Shown piece after piece: positions 1 through 11,799 of a stretch of DNA of 64,000 nt (its first letter is position 1; each line of letters starts with the position of its first letter). Both the position numbers and the translations under genes were made by a program. Source of the stretch: Cichorium intybus (Eukaryota; Streptophyta; Magnoliopsida; Asterales; Asteraceae); contig CM042013.1 of NCBI GenBank assembly GCA_023525715.1, positions 71,826,994 to 71,890,993 on the forward strand, in the 5' to 3' direction. The notes beneath the pieces were generated by a model. That model was not told the DNA's origin and made no database searches. It worked only from the letters and a program-made list of their open reading frames with translations.

Positions 1-307
1 TTGATGTTCTAACAAACGAATGCAATTTAAATACTAGACAATTTCAAAACTTGATATTTCCTAATATTGCTAAAGTAAACCTTAATACTAGACAATGGAT
101 CCTTATTTTAATTCAAATAAATTGTTCGACCAATTAGAACATAAAAAAGGACAACCTATCATGGACACTTGTTTTTTCTTTTAGATTTGGAGGTTTCGCT
201 TGGATCCAAGATGGCTGTAATAACTTCCTTCGCTAGGACAATAGTCTGAATCACCCTCATCCTGTAGTCCATCTTTGTTTTCACATAAATGGTTATTGAA
301 GTTGAGG

Positions 308-541
308 TTATTTGAGCCCTCGATTATTATCTGTTGTCACATAAAAGGTCACTTCTTTCTTGTTTTCATACATGATAAGCATACCCATGAACTTCTCCTT
401 CGAATCAAGTTCGATAAATGATTGGGCTGGTGCATACTTGTCAACATACCAAATTGAAAAATCTGGGTTGTTCTTTGATGAATAGTGCTTTATGACTTCT
501 TCATATAGTTGGCTGAAGTTGTATGACCATGTGTCTATGAA
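308..541 (-). pseudogene. Possible MULE-type N-terminal fragment
   Basis: An open stretch of about 78 codons reads through to the edge of the LTR element at 547; the first 12 residues of the longer open frame come from LTR sequence and are not part of it. The segment ending ...MLIMYENKKEVTFYVTTDNN resembles the N-terminal region of MuDR-type transposases, but no catalytic or zinc-finger motif is visible. The LTR element splits it from 3013-3160, where minus-strand coding-like sequence may continue. The family call is tentative. Confidence 0.25.
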
Positions 542-546
542 GATAT

Positions 547-886
547 TGTTGAGTGTGAAGCCACTCTTGTGGTTTGTCAAAGATTGTTAGGTGAAAGTTT
601 GAATGAAGATTTTCAAAGGTAGGAAGATTTGGTAGCCTCTTTTGTTGAAGGCAATATCTTCCTTGTTCATATTGAATTTCATTCACATTCTCATGCCTAT
701 AAATACAAGGCTGCATAACTCACCCATTGTACCACACCACAACAATGTAGTTGAATATAAATTCCTAGTTACCCGCCGTGGACGTAGGTCAGTTTTGGAC
801 CGAACCACGTTAAATTCTTGTGTTCTTAATTTGTGAGCTGAGTGTGTGAGTTTAGTGTTCGTATGCTAAGTGTCTCGATCCTAACA
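547..886 (+). repeat. 5' LTR of the 0.5-kb element
   Basis: Starts TG and ends CA. It contains a TATA-like stretch (CTATAAATAC, about 698-708) that could be the element promoter. It is nearly identical to 2668-3007. Confidence 0.92.
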
Positions 887-888
887 AG

Positions 889-900
889 TGGTATCAGAGC
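889..900 (+). other. Primer-binding site (initiator tRNA-Met type)
   Basis: TGGTATCAGAGC, two bases after the LTR end. This is the usual copia-type priming site, and the same spacing is seen at 40046 and 62296. Confidence 0.9.
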
Positions 901-1099
901 CTTGGTATAGCTCCAGAGAGTGATTTTCTGTTTTTGGGTCGAAAATTTTTTGTCTCCAAATAACCGGTCAAACGTTCGCCGGAATAGTGACCGAAGAAAC
1001 CAGATCGCCCGAGAAGACGACACTGTAGCGCCGGAGTCTACCGGAGAAGACGACACTGTAGCAGTTCACTGTAGCGGTTCCTGTAGCAGTACTGTAGCA

Positions 1100-1260
1100 T
1101 ATTTTCAGTAAATTGCAAACAGGTCCCTGAAGTTCCAGAAATTGCAAAACAGGCCCCTGAAATTTCAGAAAAATGCAGTTTAGCCCTGAACTTCAGAAAA
1201 ATTGCAGTTTGGTCCCTGAACTTCAGAAAAATTGCAGTTTGGTCCCTTAACTTTGTCAAA
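1100..1260 (+). repeat. About 30-bp tandem repeat in the LTR element leader
   Basis: Four to five degenerate copies of a unit of about 30 bases built around TTGCAGTTTGGTCCCTGAAC, preceded at 1020-1110 by several CTGTAGC motifs. It lies in the untranslated leader between the primer site and the protease remnant. Confidence 0.7.
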
Positions 1261-1957
1261 GTCGCAAAACAGTCACTCCAACATTTGTTTTGGGCAGTTT
1301 AGCCCGAAAATAATTTGAGTGGGGATTATATTTTGCAAATAACGAGCCAAGAACAGTTGAATCAAAATTCTATTTAATCGGTGAAGAACAGTTGAACTCA
1401 GAAGAAATTTAAAGAAATCGAAAACCAGTGCCAACAGCGTTTGTCGGGTTTTATCGATTCAGTTTAAAATTTCAGTTTCTGATTCTCAGTTCGGTATTCC
1501 GCTGTAGTTTAAATAGGTTGATTATTTAACAGAGTTCAGAAGAACAGTCGTTAAGTTCAGACAAGGCTTCGTTTAGTGAAGATTGAAAAGTTGGTGGAAG
1601 ATGCAGATTGAGGCATTATGTGTCAGAAAGTTCAAGATGTGGTATTGGTAAAGGGAGAAAATTAGAGAATTAGAGAAGATCAGACGTTCAGACAAATCCA
1701 GCAATGATCAGAGTTTCAGGGGTTCAAGAACAGATCATGGGATGAACAGATCAAGTAATTAAGAGAAAATCCGTTTTCGGTAGATCCAGTAGTGATTAGA
1801 AAGTCAGCAGACTTAGGTGTAATCACGGGATCAGAAAGTTCGGTGTTATTCATGACGTTGAGGTGTTGACATTCTTTAGAGTCGATGTCCAAATAGAGGA
1901 AATTCTGCTTCTGAGAATGTGTCTGGGTTTGATGCATTGGGACTCAGTGGAAGGCAG

Positions 1958-2189
1958 TGAAGACTCTTGGGTCAAGAATTCTGGTGCTTCATTTCACGCT
2001 ACCCACAGCAGTGAAGCACTGCAGAATCTGAAAGTTTGAGAGTTTGGAAAGGTAAGACTTGTGAACGATGAATGTTCGCTGTATATGGTCGGGTTACCGT
2101 CTGAGGGAGTGACCGTCCCCGTTCAAAAGAGAAACAAAGTCCGGTTCACAGAATCTCATGGGCAGAAGAGGGTGACCTTTTGCAAGTAG
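1958..2189 (+). pseudogene. Protease / GAG-pre-integrase remnant of a copia polyprotein
   Basis: The frame reads EDSWVKNSGASFHATHSS, then a stop in ...NLKV*EFGKVRLVND, then directly SLYMVGLPSEGVTVPV. The first part is the copia aspartic-protease active-site region, in which the usual D-S-G is N-S-G, so the catalytic aspartate is lost. The second part is the GAG-pre-integrase region. The sequence that normally separates them is deleted. The same order is better preserved in the element at 60.1-62.6 kb, which shares FGKVRL and SLYMV. Confidence 0.75.
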
Positions 2190-2656
2190 GAAGCCTAGAG
2201 CTACAAGGAAGATTCAAGTTGAACGAGCGTGAAAGGTTTAGAAAAATCAGTCGAAGGATATTGTGGCAATGAGAGCACAGAGTATTGTTTCAGTTGCAGG
2301 GTTTTGCAACAGTGGGAGCATAGGTCGTGTTTCAATCATAGATCCAGGACGACAGTGGATTTAGAACCAGTTTTCAGCTGTAAAAGTCTCTCCGGTTTTG
2401 ATAACTTGCTAAATATGGAGAGTGTTGTTGTTTGTTCTCAGATTGTTCCAGGATTCGGTAGTTCGTTTTCAGTGGGAGCCGATAGGTACAGAGAACGGGT
2501 CAAGGGCAGTTTAAGTCATGACGAACATGTTGAAACTTTTGGGAGTTTTAACGGGCCTTTCAGGTTAATTGATGAGAAGGCCGGGGTAACTAAGAAGAAG
2601 TTTACGGAAATACAGATGCACAGTTGACGCACAGGTGAAGATTGTTCCATGGCTTC

Positions 2657-2667
2657 AAGTGGGAGAT
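2657..2667 (+). other. Polypurine tract
   Basis: AAGTGGGAGAT directly abuts the 3' LTR. The element at 60 kb has the same sequence on the minus strand (60415-60425). Confidence 0.8.
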
Positions 2668-3007
2668 TGTTGAGTGTGAAGCCACTCTTGTGGTTTGTCA
2701 AAGATTGTTAGGTGAAAGTTTGAATGAAGATTTTCAAAGGTAGGAAGATTTGGTAGCCTCTTTTGTTGAAGGCAATATCTTCCTTGTTCATATTGAATTT
2801 CATTCACATTCTCATGCCTATAAATACAAGGCTGCATAACTCACCCATTGTACCACACCACAACAATGTAGTTGAATATAAATTCCTAGTTACCCGCCTT
2901 GGACGTAGGTCAGTTTTGGACCGAACCACGTTAAATTCTTGTGTTCTTAATTTGTGAGCTGAGTGTGTGAGTTTAGTGTTCGTATGCTAAGTGTCTCGAT
3001 CCTAACA
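2668..3007 (+). repeat. 3' LTR of the 0.5-kb element
   Basis: Near-identical partner of 547-886, followed by GATAC, the imperfect target duplication. Confidence 0.92.
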
Positions 3008-3012
3008 GATAC

Positions 3013-4289
<1,277 letters not shown>

Positions 4290-4562
4290 GTATATAAATG
4301 TACGTACCACTCCACTTGTTTTCCATCCCATAATTTACAATGAATTTGTACATAGCTTTTTATTACATAATTGACTATGAATTATTACAACCCATATAAT
4401 TGTCATAATAATACAACTAAATAAATTATTACAACCCATACTATTTTTTTATAATAATACAAGTAGATAAAAAGTGCCCATAATATTTATAACTATAAAT
4501 AGAACTCTCCAATTTATTTTCAAACATATACAAATTTAAGCACATCTTGCTTAAATAACAAA

Positions 4563-5994
4563 ATGAGTTGGAAAAGATACTTTCAATCATCTTATGATTT
4601 AAATTACGAGGTACGTTCATTTATTACTATCAATATATTTATGTTATCATAAATCACATATTCATATTTGTATATATATTGTTTAGGCGGATGACATTCA
4701 CACAAATAATGCACATCACGAAGGCGATAATGAAAATAGTTACTTCATTAATGAGACATCAGCATTTGAAACAAACATGGTATGAAGAATTAGCTTTATT
4801 ACTATAGTTAATGTTGTGAAATTGTACTAGTTTATGATAGAAAATCATTTTCAGGTATTCAATTCACGTCAACAGTTAATAGACTGGGTGCAATATACGG
4901 GACGCGGTCTTGGTTACGTTATTGTAATAAAAAGATCCAATGCTAACATAAATACCTTTTTCAGTGTGATCATGGTGGTATATACAAAAGTAAAAAAATA
5001 TCCACAAAAATACCGGTAGCAAAAGGATCAATTGTCCATTTGCACTGAAAGGGAAGTATTCGTCGACAAATGATTGTTGGTCGTTAGAAGTGATATGTGA
5101 AATACATAATCATGAGCCTGCCTTACATTTAAAAGGTCACCCATATCCAAGACGTCTTTCTGAAAAGGAAACCCAATTAGTCGAAGATTTGATCAGAAAA
5201 AATGTTAAACCACGAGATATATTATCTACATTAAAGAAGCAAAATGTAGAAAATGTCTCCACTCTTCCAACTATATATAACGCAAACCAAAAATTGAAGA
5301 TGAAAGAGAAAAGTGGAAAAACTCAAATGCAGGTTGTTGTCTTTCTTAGATAATAATGATTATATTTATTGAACATATATATTAGATCCCCTTTGTTGTT
5401 ATAATTATTTTATAAAATTTGATGTAAGCTTTTTATTTTTCAGGGGTTATTGTTTATTTGAAAAAAACATGGTTGAAACCATATAAAGAAAAATTTGTGT
5501 CTGCTTGGGCCGACGCAATTCTTAACTTTGGAAATCACACAACCAATAGAGTTGAGAGTCAACATGCCAAGCTAAAACAGTACTTGGACTCGGCACAGTT
5601 AGACTTGGCGACATCATTGCCAAAAATTCATGACGCTATTCTATCACAAGACATATCTATCAAATCAAGTATAGAGCAAAGCAGAATTTTCAGACAACAT
5701 CGATTCAACATACCACATTTCAAACAATTAGTTGGATACGTTTCAAGTCATGCACTTGAAATAATCTTCAATGAATTTCAACGACTCAATTTTTTTGGAG
5801 AGTTTCCTACAAATTGTGGATGTCAATTACGTACTAGTCACGGGCTCCCATGTGTGCACGAACAAGCGATATATTTTAATGAAGGTACGCCTATACCACT
5901 TGATTCAATTCATAAATTTTGGCGAAAACTTAATTTCAATCGATGCATATCTCTACAAGTTGATGATTTTGATACACAGTTCAAAACACAATGA
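4563..5994 (+). pseudogene. FAR1/MULE-type transposase gene, DDE core missing
   Basis: Three short exons can be joined (4563-4610, 4687-4779, then from 4855), with GT/AG borders, leading into a FAR1-type zinc-binding domain: VFNSRQQLIDWVQ, CDHGGIY, NTGSKRINCPFALKGKY, then C-x-I-H-N-H. At least two single-base frameshifts lie between 4960 and 5010, at a T run and an A run. After an apparent intron the frame resumes at 5446 with YLKKTWLKPYKEKFVSAW and ...TTNRVESQHAKLK, and a SWIM-like zinc motif (CGCQLRTSHGLPCVHE, about 5816-5862). The whole catalytic DDE segment that should lie between these parts is absent, so it cannot be a working transposase. Family membership is clear from the order FAR1 - RVES.HAKLK - SWIM. 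Confidence 0.8.
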
Positions 5995-6021
5995 AAAACT
6001 GGTAAGTTCAGTTATAAGAAA

Positions 6022-7125
6022 ATGTTCAAAAAAATATTTACACCATCAACAACGTTGCTTCGAGAACCTTCTTCTCACAAAAGTAAAGCGCCTAGTAGAC
6101 GTCCACGATTAAGCACAAATCAATCAAATATAAGACCTCCAGATCTACTAACTCAAGATCCACCAACTCAAGATCATCAATTTGATTAAAACCAAGATTC
6201 AGAAAACCACAAAACATACTCATTCCGAGAACCTCCAGTGCAGCCAATTCAAGATCCTCGTAGACATAGTTCTGCCATGTATATGCCGAACTATGTAGGG
6301 GCTAATCAGTTTGATTTAAACCAGGATCCAGAGAGGCAGAGTACCTACTTCCGAAAACCTCAAGTTCAACCAAATCAGTTTGATTTAAACCAAGATCCAG
6401 GTAGGCACAATATGTACTTCCAAGAACCTTCAATATTCGACTCGTTCTTTAACCATGAACAATCGACGAATAACTCATACTTCAACCAAGACCAATCAAT
6501 GTTTAATTCAGATCCACTTATGAATGAAATTCCAAATGAATTTCATCCATATGTCACAAACATAGAAAATGTCGTGGGAGATGGAAATTGTGGTTTCCGG
6601 GCAATAGCTGTTTCTTTAGGTTTGAGTCAAGATGAGTGGCCTAAAATTCGGTCAGATTTACGCAGTGAGTTAATGGACCACTCCATAGCGTACTCAATGA
6701 TTTTTGAGGACGATCTAAACGACTTAAATCGCTCGTTAAGTTTCTCTGGATCGGGTTTTGCAGCAACTCAATATTGGCTGATTATGCCAGATAGTGCTTT
6801 TCTTATAGCTAACAAATACGATGTAATCGTTCATTTCTTAAGCAAACAAGGCTCGTCGACATGCTTTCCGCTTCGATATGGCCCACAAAGCATCCAACAT
6901 CATGCCTCTATTGTTATTGCCCTCGTTCACGGAAACCATTATGTTAAGGTTGATTTACAAGGAGAGTTTCCAATGCCTACGGTTTTGCCACTTTGGCGTC
7001 GTCACAGATCAGAACATGCTGCTGGATGGGAAATCATGTATACTAATCGACTAAATGCATACATTCCACCAAATGCACCACGTAATAATTGTAATATTGA
7101 AACAGTTGACTTATCTGAGTATTAA
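6022..7125 (+). CDS. OTU cysteine-protease domain protein (C-terminal part of the MULE/FAR1 gene)
   Basis: One frame runs from 6022 to 7125 apart from a stop at 6187-6189 (TTTGATTAA); a usable frame starts in-phase near 6238 (295 codons). The N-terminal part has imperfect repeats NQFDLNQDP.R...YF, and the internal stop lies in a third copy where TTA has become TAA. The C-terminal 190 residues form an OTU domain: GDGNCGFRA holds the catalytic Asp and Cys, and HGNHYVKV holds the expected His. OTU proteases remove ubiquitin-like modifiers. Fusions of MULE transposase with OTU or ULP1 proteases are known in plant Mutator-like elements, so I read this as the tail of the transposon gene upstream rather than a host deubiquitinase. 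Whether it is transcribed alone is unknown. Confidence 0.7.
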
Positions 7126-7397
7126 TAAAATAATTATGCTTTTCATAAATATATATTTGTTTCCTTTTTTATTCAGTTGTGAATATTCTAGAAAGTGTTA
7201 AAAATAAAATGAATTTTCTATATTTGATATACTTTAAGATAATATAGAATTGTAAAAAAAACTCAAATATTATACACAACTCGTTGTTAAAACGTCTATA
7301 TGCCAACAACGTTGGATCAGTAGAACGACATTAAAAATATGTGGTCCACATTTAATTTCGCAATCCTAAACATTTTTTTTTTATTTTCAACGGAACG

Positions 7398-7398
<1 letters not shown>
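7126..7398. other. Intergenic, AT-rich
   Basis: Follows the OTU stop codon. I see no gene or clear inverted repeat. Confidence 0.5.

Positions 7399-7461
<63 letters not shown>
7399..7461. repeat. (TA)n microsatellite
   Basis: About 60 bases of TA. Confidence 0.95.
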
Positions 7462-7463
<2 letters not shown>

Positions 7464-7746
7464 AAACGTATTGCTTCAAGGTACAAGTGTAAAGCAGTCA
7501 ACACAAAAGTTACAAGCCTTTTAATGCACAAAATCCATAGTGTTTTTCTTATCCCAATCCCACTACTTCCTTCTTCTTCTCCCCCACGTTCTGATACACG
7601 ATTACTTCTTCAACCGTCTCCTCTATCGGTTTTCTTTCCACGATCTCCCATCCCCACGATCTCTTCTCCACCTTCACCTTCTATCAGTTGGTTTTCTTCA
7701 ACCTCCCATCTCCCTCAACTTCCCTCTATTCTCGGACGTTGGTGTG

Positions 7747-7754
7747 TATAAAAA
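7747..7754 (+). promoter_or_regulatory. TATA box of a captured 5' flank
   Basis: TATAAAAA followed by a pyrimidine-rich, leader-like stretch (7760-8060) in front of the kinesin fragment. It looks like a captured promoter and 5' UTR. Activity is unknown. Confidence 0.3.
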
Positions 7755-8094
7755 GAGGAAGACCCCTCTCCCGCCGTTACTCATTGGCATCTTCCTATTG
7801 ATTTTGATTCAAAACAAGAAGCGTGACATAAGCCAGACGATTCATTGGTATGTTTTTCACTGCTCTAGGGTTTATGTTTTTTATTCAAAAATTGAAAGCG
7901 GGTCCTTTTATCTCTCACAAGCTCTCATCTTCTCTCTCTTTGAACCCTAGCTCTCCAACCCGAAAACCATTTACAGCCGCCTGATACAATTCGTTATGTC
8001 GACGCCGTGAGAATTCTGTTTTCCGCTAGAAATGGGGGAAAACGGTGGTAGCGGATGAGGGGAGTCGCGGTCAGGGGACGATAGTACCCGCCAT

Positions 8095-8280
8095 GGCGAG
8101 AAGAATTTCGTGTCTGTGCGGCTGTGACCATTAAACGAAAGAGAGATCGTTACGAACGATGTGTCTGATTGGAAATCTATTGGTTAAAACTCAATCATTT
8201 ACAAGAATGGGAACCTTAGCGTACCGGAGAGATCCATGTACCCGTCTGCATACACATTTGGTACGCCATTTTTCCGGCAA
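8095..8280 (+). pseudogene. KIN-7 (CENP-E/NACK-like) kinesin, first motor-domain fragment
   Basis: The plus-strand frame from 8095 reads GEKNFVSVRL*PLNEREIVTNDVSDW, then ...NSIIYKNGNLSVPERSMYP and SAYTFGTPFFR. This follows the conserved start of plant KIN-7 motors (EKI.VSVRLRPLN, NDVSDWECI, SVPERSMYPSAYTFDRVF). Two in-frame stops are present (R to stop after VRL, and one before NSIIY). The ATP-binding P-loop and the rest of the motor are missing. Only the exon nearest the promoter was kept. Confidence 0.75.
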
Positions 8281-8518
8281 ATTTTATTCTCTTTTCTGGA
8301 TCAATCGGTAGTGATCTTCTTGGTGTTCTTTCCTTGGCGTCCAATTGAATGTAGACAGGGTTTTCGGTTATGATTGCTCCACACGTGCAGGTATACTAGG
8401 ACGGAGAAAAAGACGTTGTGCTATCAGTTGGTGGTGGTATCAATGGTGAGTTCACTTTCCTCTTTCTATCACTCCATCTTTTTACAGTCTGGTAATTCAC
8501 AGTCGATTACAATTTAGG

Positions 8519-9462
8519 AAAAGGGGAGTTCATAATCACCATGCCTGCATCCATGAGTTGAGTTTGGAAAGAAGAATTATCCTCCCTGCTTTTGGTGTTG
8601 AATTACAGATCCTGTTAAAGGAATGAAATGTGCTGTTCAGAAAGGCTGAAGAGATATCGGCTAAAACACCAAACGTGTACATTCATCAACAGTTTGAGAA
8701 TCCTGCCATTCCAAAGGTAACTTTCTTCAACAAATATAGTTGTTTTACTTCTTTTTAAAGTTCTAATTGGTTATTGTATGTTCTAAATTCATTTTGAAAC
8801 AACTGGACCAGAAATCTAGAAAGGTTCTGACCGTAAAATTGATGCTTTTGTTACTGGTTGGATAATAACAGGTCCAAGGAAATAATAACAGGTATTGGCA
8901 CTGGTGGGATAATAACAGGTGCAAGGAAATATCTTAAAAAGCAAAATCCTAACATAAAGGTTTGATTTTCCTTATTCAGGTACATAAAGTTATCTTAAAG
9001 ACCATACATTCTAATTAATTTATTTATTTACTTTTACATCAGCTTATTGGAATTGAGCCGACTGAAAGTTCTATTTTGTCTGGAGGAAAGCCTGGTATGA
9101 TTTATTTCTTTGGTTCTATATTTAAACCTTTAAAGAAAGTTAGGAAAAAGAGGACTTTTTCCATTAAGTCACACCCTTTTACGTTTTTTCCCTTACTTAG
9201 TTCTTCCTTTGATTTTCAAAGTGCCCTACTTATCACATTTTTATGATGCATAAGGTCCACATAAGATCCAAGGAATTGGTGTTGACTTTATTCCTGGTGT
9301 TTTAGGAGTTGATCTTATTGATGAAGTTGTTCAAGTAGGACCCACCTCCTTATTCTTTCACTATGTCTTTTGAAATTTGTTGTTTATCATTGATTGTCTC
9401 TAATGTTTTCATGGATTTTTTAAGGTTTCAAGTGATGAAGCCATTGAAACTGCAAAGCTTGA
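8519..9462 (+). pseudogene. O-acetylserine (thiol) lyase (cysteine synthase) pseudogene
   Basis: Successive exon-like pieces match the middle of plant cysteine synthase: FIITMPASMS and ERRIILPAFGVEL (8519-8620), KAEEISAKTPNVYIHQQFENP (to a GT donor at 8717), TTGPEI*KGSDRKIDAFVTG (8800-8860), IGTGGIITGARKYLKKQNPN (8890-8960), LIGIEPTESSILSGGKPG (9041-9095), PHKIQGIGVDFIPGVLGVDL (9255-9340) and VSSDEAIETAKL (9425-9462). The enzyme makes cysteine from O-acetylserine and sulfide using PLP. The N-terminal exons with the PLP lysine, and the C-terminus, are absent. There is a stop in GPEI*KG, several frameshifts, and an internal repeat of the IITG(A/P) stretch at 8865-8930. Introns are retained, so this is a DNA-level copy. 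Confidence 0.85.
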
Positions 9463-9499
9463 CGGTAGCAAGAGCTATGGTTTAAGGGCAGCACATATG

Positions 9500-11158
9500 T
9501 GTCTTCTACACCTGAAGACATTATTCACATAAATTTCTTCTTAGCTGAGAAAAAGGTTTGCTTTGACGTGGGTACCGATTTATGATTTTCATCATTTTTG
9601 TGTATATTATCACCACATATTTGCATTTTCCATTCATAGATCCAAGTGGTAATGGCTAGAGATTTTTTTCTCCTATCTTTCTTTCACTTTCAGATTGATT
9701 CGGTTTTCTATCTTTTATTTATGCCATATTTTTATTTAGCGAGTTGAACTAACGTCCTATGTCTTGATTACGAGTTCCATTTGGTGCATTTAGCAGTAAC
9801 TCTACATGAAGATGGATTTTGAACTACATGATTTTATGATGTAGGTTGGGACATCGCACAGGTGCAAAGGTGTGGATTATGCTTTAGAAAGTATCGCCTT
9901 AAATTGTTCTTTTAGGTTTTTTAACGTTTTTGGTCAATGTTATAAATAAAATGACTATATTTTGGGGACAAAAATTGCAAAAGACATCTATGCTAAACGA
10001 CCAACAATAGTCATTCAACTTGAAACAAGAACCAAAATTTTATAAGAATCTCAATTGAGGACCAAAATTAAGAAAATCAGTCATACGTAAGGACAAAAAA
10101 TGTAATTTATGCTATTTTATTACAACTCTATCTGGGTCTAAATAGTCTCTAATAATATTTAATTTTCTATTTTTGTCGGATACAGGGTGGTGAATTTGCA
10201 TTTTCCATTCCCGTATATGTGACGTTAGTGATATTCATAAATGGACCATTTTTAAAAAAATTCAGAGTAAATTTCAAGTTTGGTCCATGTGTGTATCTTT
10301 TTTCTGCATGCTTGATCCAAGTATTTTTTTTTCAATTTTGGTCCCACAATGATGACAAAAGTACATTTATTATGTTCTATGGTTATGAATTGTTTTTGGG
10401 TTTTTGTTGTATGACTTTGAGGTGTGGCATTTATTTTGGCAGGTGTTAACATTGCTAGAGCAGATGCAAACAAAGTTTTCTCTATGTACATACCTAATGG
10501 TAATAATAACATTCATTTAAACTTTCTTTGTAATTAAATAATCTTATTTTTCAAACTACCTTTTTTGGCAATTACCAGAATGGTCAATCACACAAGTGAA
10601 TTAAGCAACTGTGAGCATTGGGTTGCTCCCTACAAAATTTGTGTGTTTGATTAAATCTCTTGCTGAATACAGGTTTGTGCCATATTTTGTGGGGAAAATT
10701 GTGAAGAATAGCAATGTAGTTAGCTATTGATTAGTTTGTGGTGATTATAAAGGGTAAATAGGTCATTTAGGTAATAAAAAGGGGCTATCTGCCAACCAAC
10801 ATCGTAAAAGTAATGGTTTCATTATTTAAAATTTTTAAATAAATAAGATTAGATAACAAAATTAAATAAAGTAACTTTTTTAATTAAAAAGTGAATTTAA
10901 TTTAATTAGATCTATAAACATAAATCTTCAATTCAATTCGATCTCCACTACTATTGATAGAAACCGAGGGACCAAAAGTCTAGATCTGTGGAAGGGGCAA
11001 GTTGGTAAAATTGAAAACAAGTCAGCAAACTTAGTGGGGCCTACATCAGACTTCGTGGGGTCTACATCAGGAGGCAAGGTGGAGACAATTGTGTATCTTT
11101 TTCATGTTCTGTTGTTTTCATCTTGTGCATGATACCTGCTTATTTATTTGTTAATTAG
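9500..11158. other. Gene-poor stretch inside the fragment-rich region
   Basis: A short exon-like island at 10442-10500 (acceptor AG, frame VNIARADANKVFSMYIPN) and another at 9843-9890 are bounded by splice-like signals, but I cannot assign them. The rest is AT-rich, intron-like sequence. Confidence 0.35.
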
Positions 11159-11267
11159 GAAACTGAAGGAATGATAGCCGCTGTTCTCGGTGTGGATTTT
11201 TTCTTGCAGTAAATTTGGTAATATTCTCATGGGCAGCTATTGTGCGTTTTCGAATAGAAGTGACCTG
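11159..11267 (+). pseudogene. Translation initiation factor 6 (eIF6) exon fragment
   Basis: After an AG acceptor the frame reads ETEGMIAAVLGVDFFLQ, meets a stop, and after a shift resumes GNILMGSYCAFSNRSDLV before a GT donor. eIF6, the 60S-subunit anti-association factor, has ETEELIADVLGVEVFRQ followed by GNILVGSYC at this point. A frameshift/stop lies between the two halves, and nothing else of the gene is visible. Confidence 0.75.
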
Positions 11268-11281
11268 GTAAGAATGTTATG

Positions 11282-11630
11282 ACCTACAATTGTCAAGAAA
11301 TAACAATATACCTTTATTTTCTTTTTTATCATACCATGCTAATTTCATATGTTCCTATTACAACATTCTAAATCCAAACTATCTTTATTAAGACATTGTA
11401 ATTAAAAAAAATCCAATTCTAGCGTTCTACTTTCATTTTTTTCTTATTACTTATTAGGGCATTATACCTAAAAAATCTCCCAAGTATAGCAATTTGTATT
11501 TGGATTCCATTGTTATAACTTGGTAGTTTTTCAAAGTACAATGCTATTAATAGGGTGATATAACAAATCAGTGGAAGCATGTTGCTATCTCTTGCATATT
11601 AACCCTTTTAGTTTACTATTTGGTTTTGTT
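11282..11630. repeat. Foldback MITE copy (family 1)
   Basis: Left arm has AAGAAATAACAAT and TACTTTCAT-type motifs; right arm has their complements (AAAGTACAATG, GTTGCTATCTCTTGCAT). Diverged member of the family that recurs at 17.6, 25.7, 53.3 and 56.2 kb. Confidence 0.5.
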
Positions 11631-11740
11631 TTTTTTTTTTGGCAAGAAATAACAATGCACTTTCATTCATCTACCAATTATAGCATGAGAAATGAGAGTC
11701 GGCTATGGAGGATATTCTGTCATTAAAAGCATTTTATTAC

Positions 11741-11785
11741 TTCGAGTATCTCCACGTTGATCTGAAGAAGTTCATCAAGTCACAA
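11741..11785 (+). pseudogene. Possible B-type cyclin-dependent kinase exon fragment
   Basis: Fifteen codons read FEYLHVDLKKFIKSQ. The hinge region of plant CDKB kinases reads FEYLDTDLKKFI. The match is short and no other kinase motif is present nearby. Confidence 0.35.
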
Positions 11786-11799
11786 GTATATTTTTCCTT

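Larger units (their letters stand above)
547..3007 (+). mobile_element. Non-autonomous copia-type LTR element (2.46 kb, TRIM/LARD-like)
   Basis: Two 340-bp direct repeats (547-886 and 2668-3007) start TGTTGAG and end CCTAACA, and the only difference I noticed is one base (G at about 778, T in the other copy). A 12-base site complementary to initiator tRNA-Met (TGGTATCAGAGC, 889-900) follows the left LTR after 2 nt, and a purine-rich tract (AAGTGGGAGAT, 2657-2667) abuts the right LTR. The flanking 5-mers are GATAT (542-546) and GATAC (3008-3012), a target duplication with one mismatch. The 1.8-kb interior has no gag, integrase or reverse transcriptase; only a broken protease/GAG-pre-integrase remnant survives (1958-2189). 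A 132-codon frame at 2229-2627 resembles nothing I know. Near-identical LTRs imply recent movement, so enzymes must have come from another element. Confidence 0.93.

Noticed and set aside
2229..2627. 132-codon open frame inside the 0.5-kb LTR element
   Set aside because: No recognisable domain. It lies between the protease remnant and the purine tract where coding sequence of this family is already lost; likely chance.
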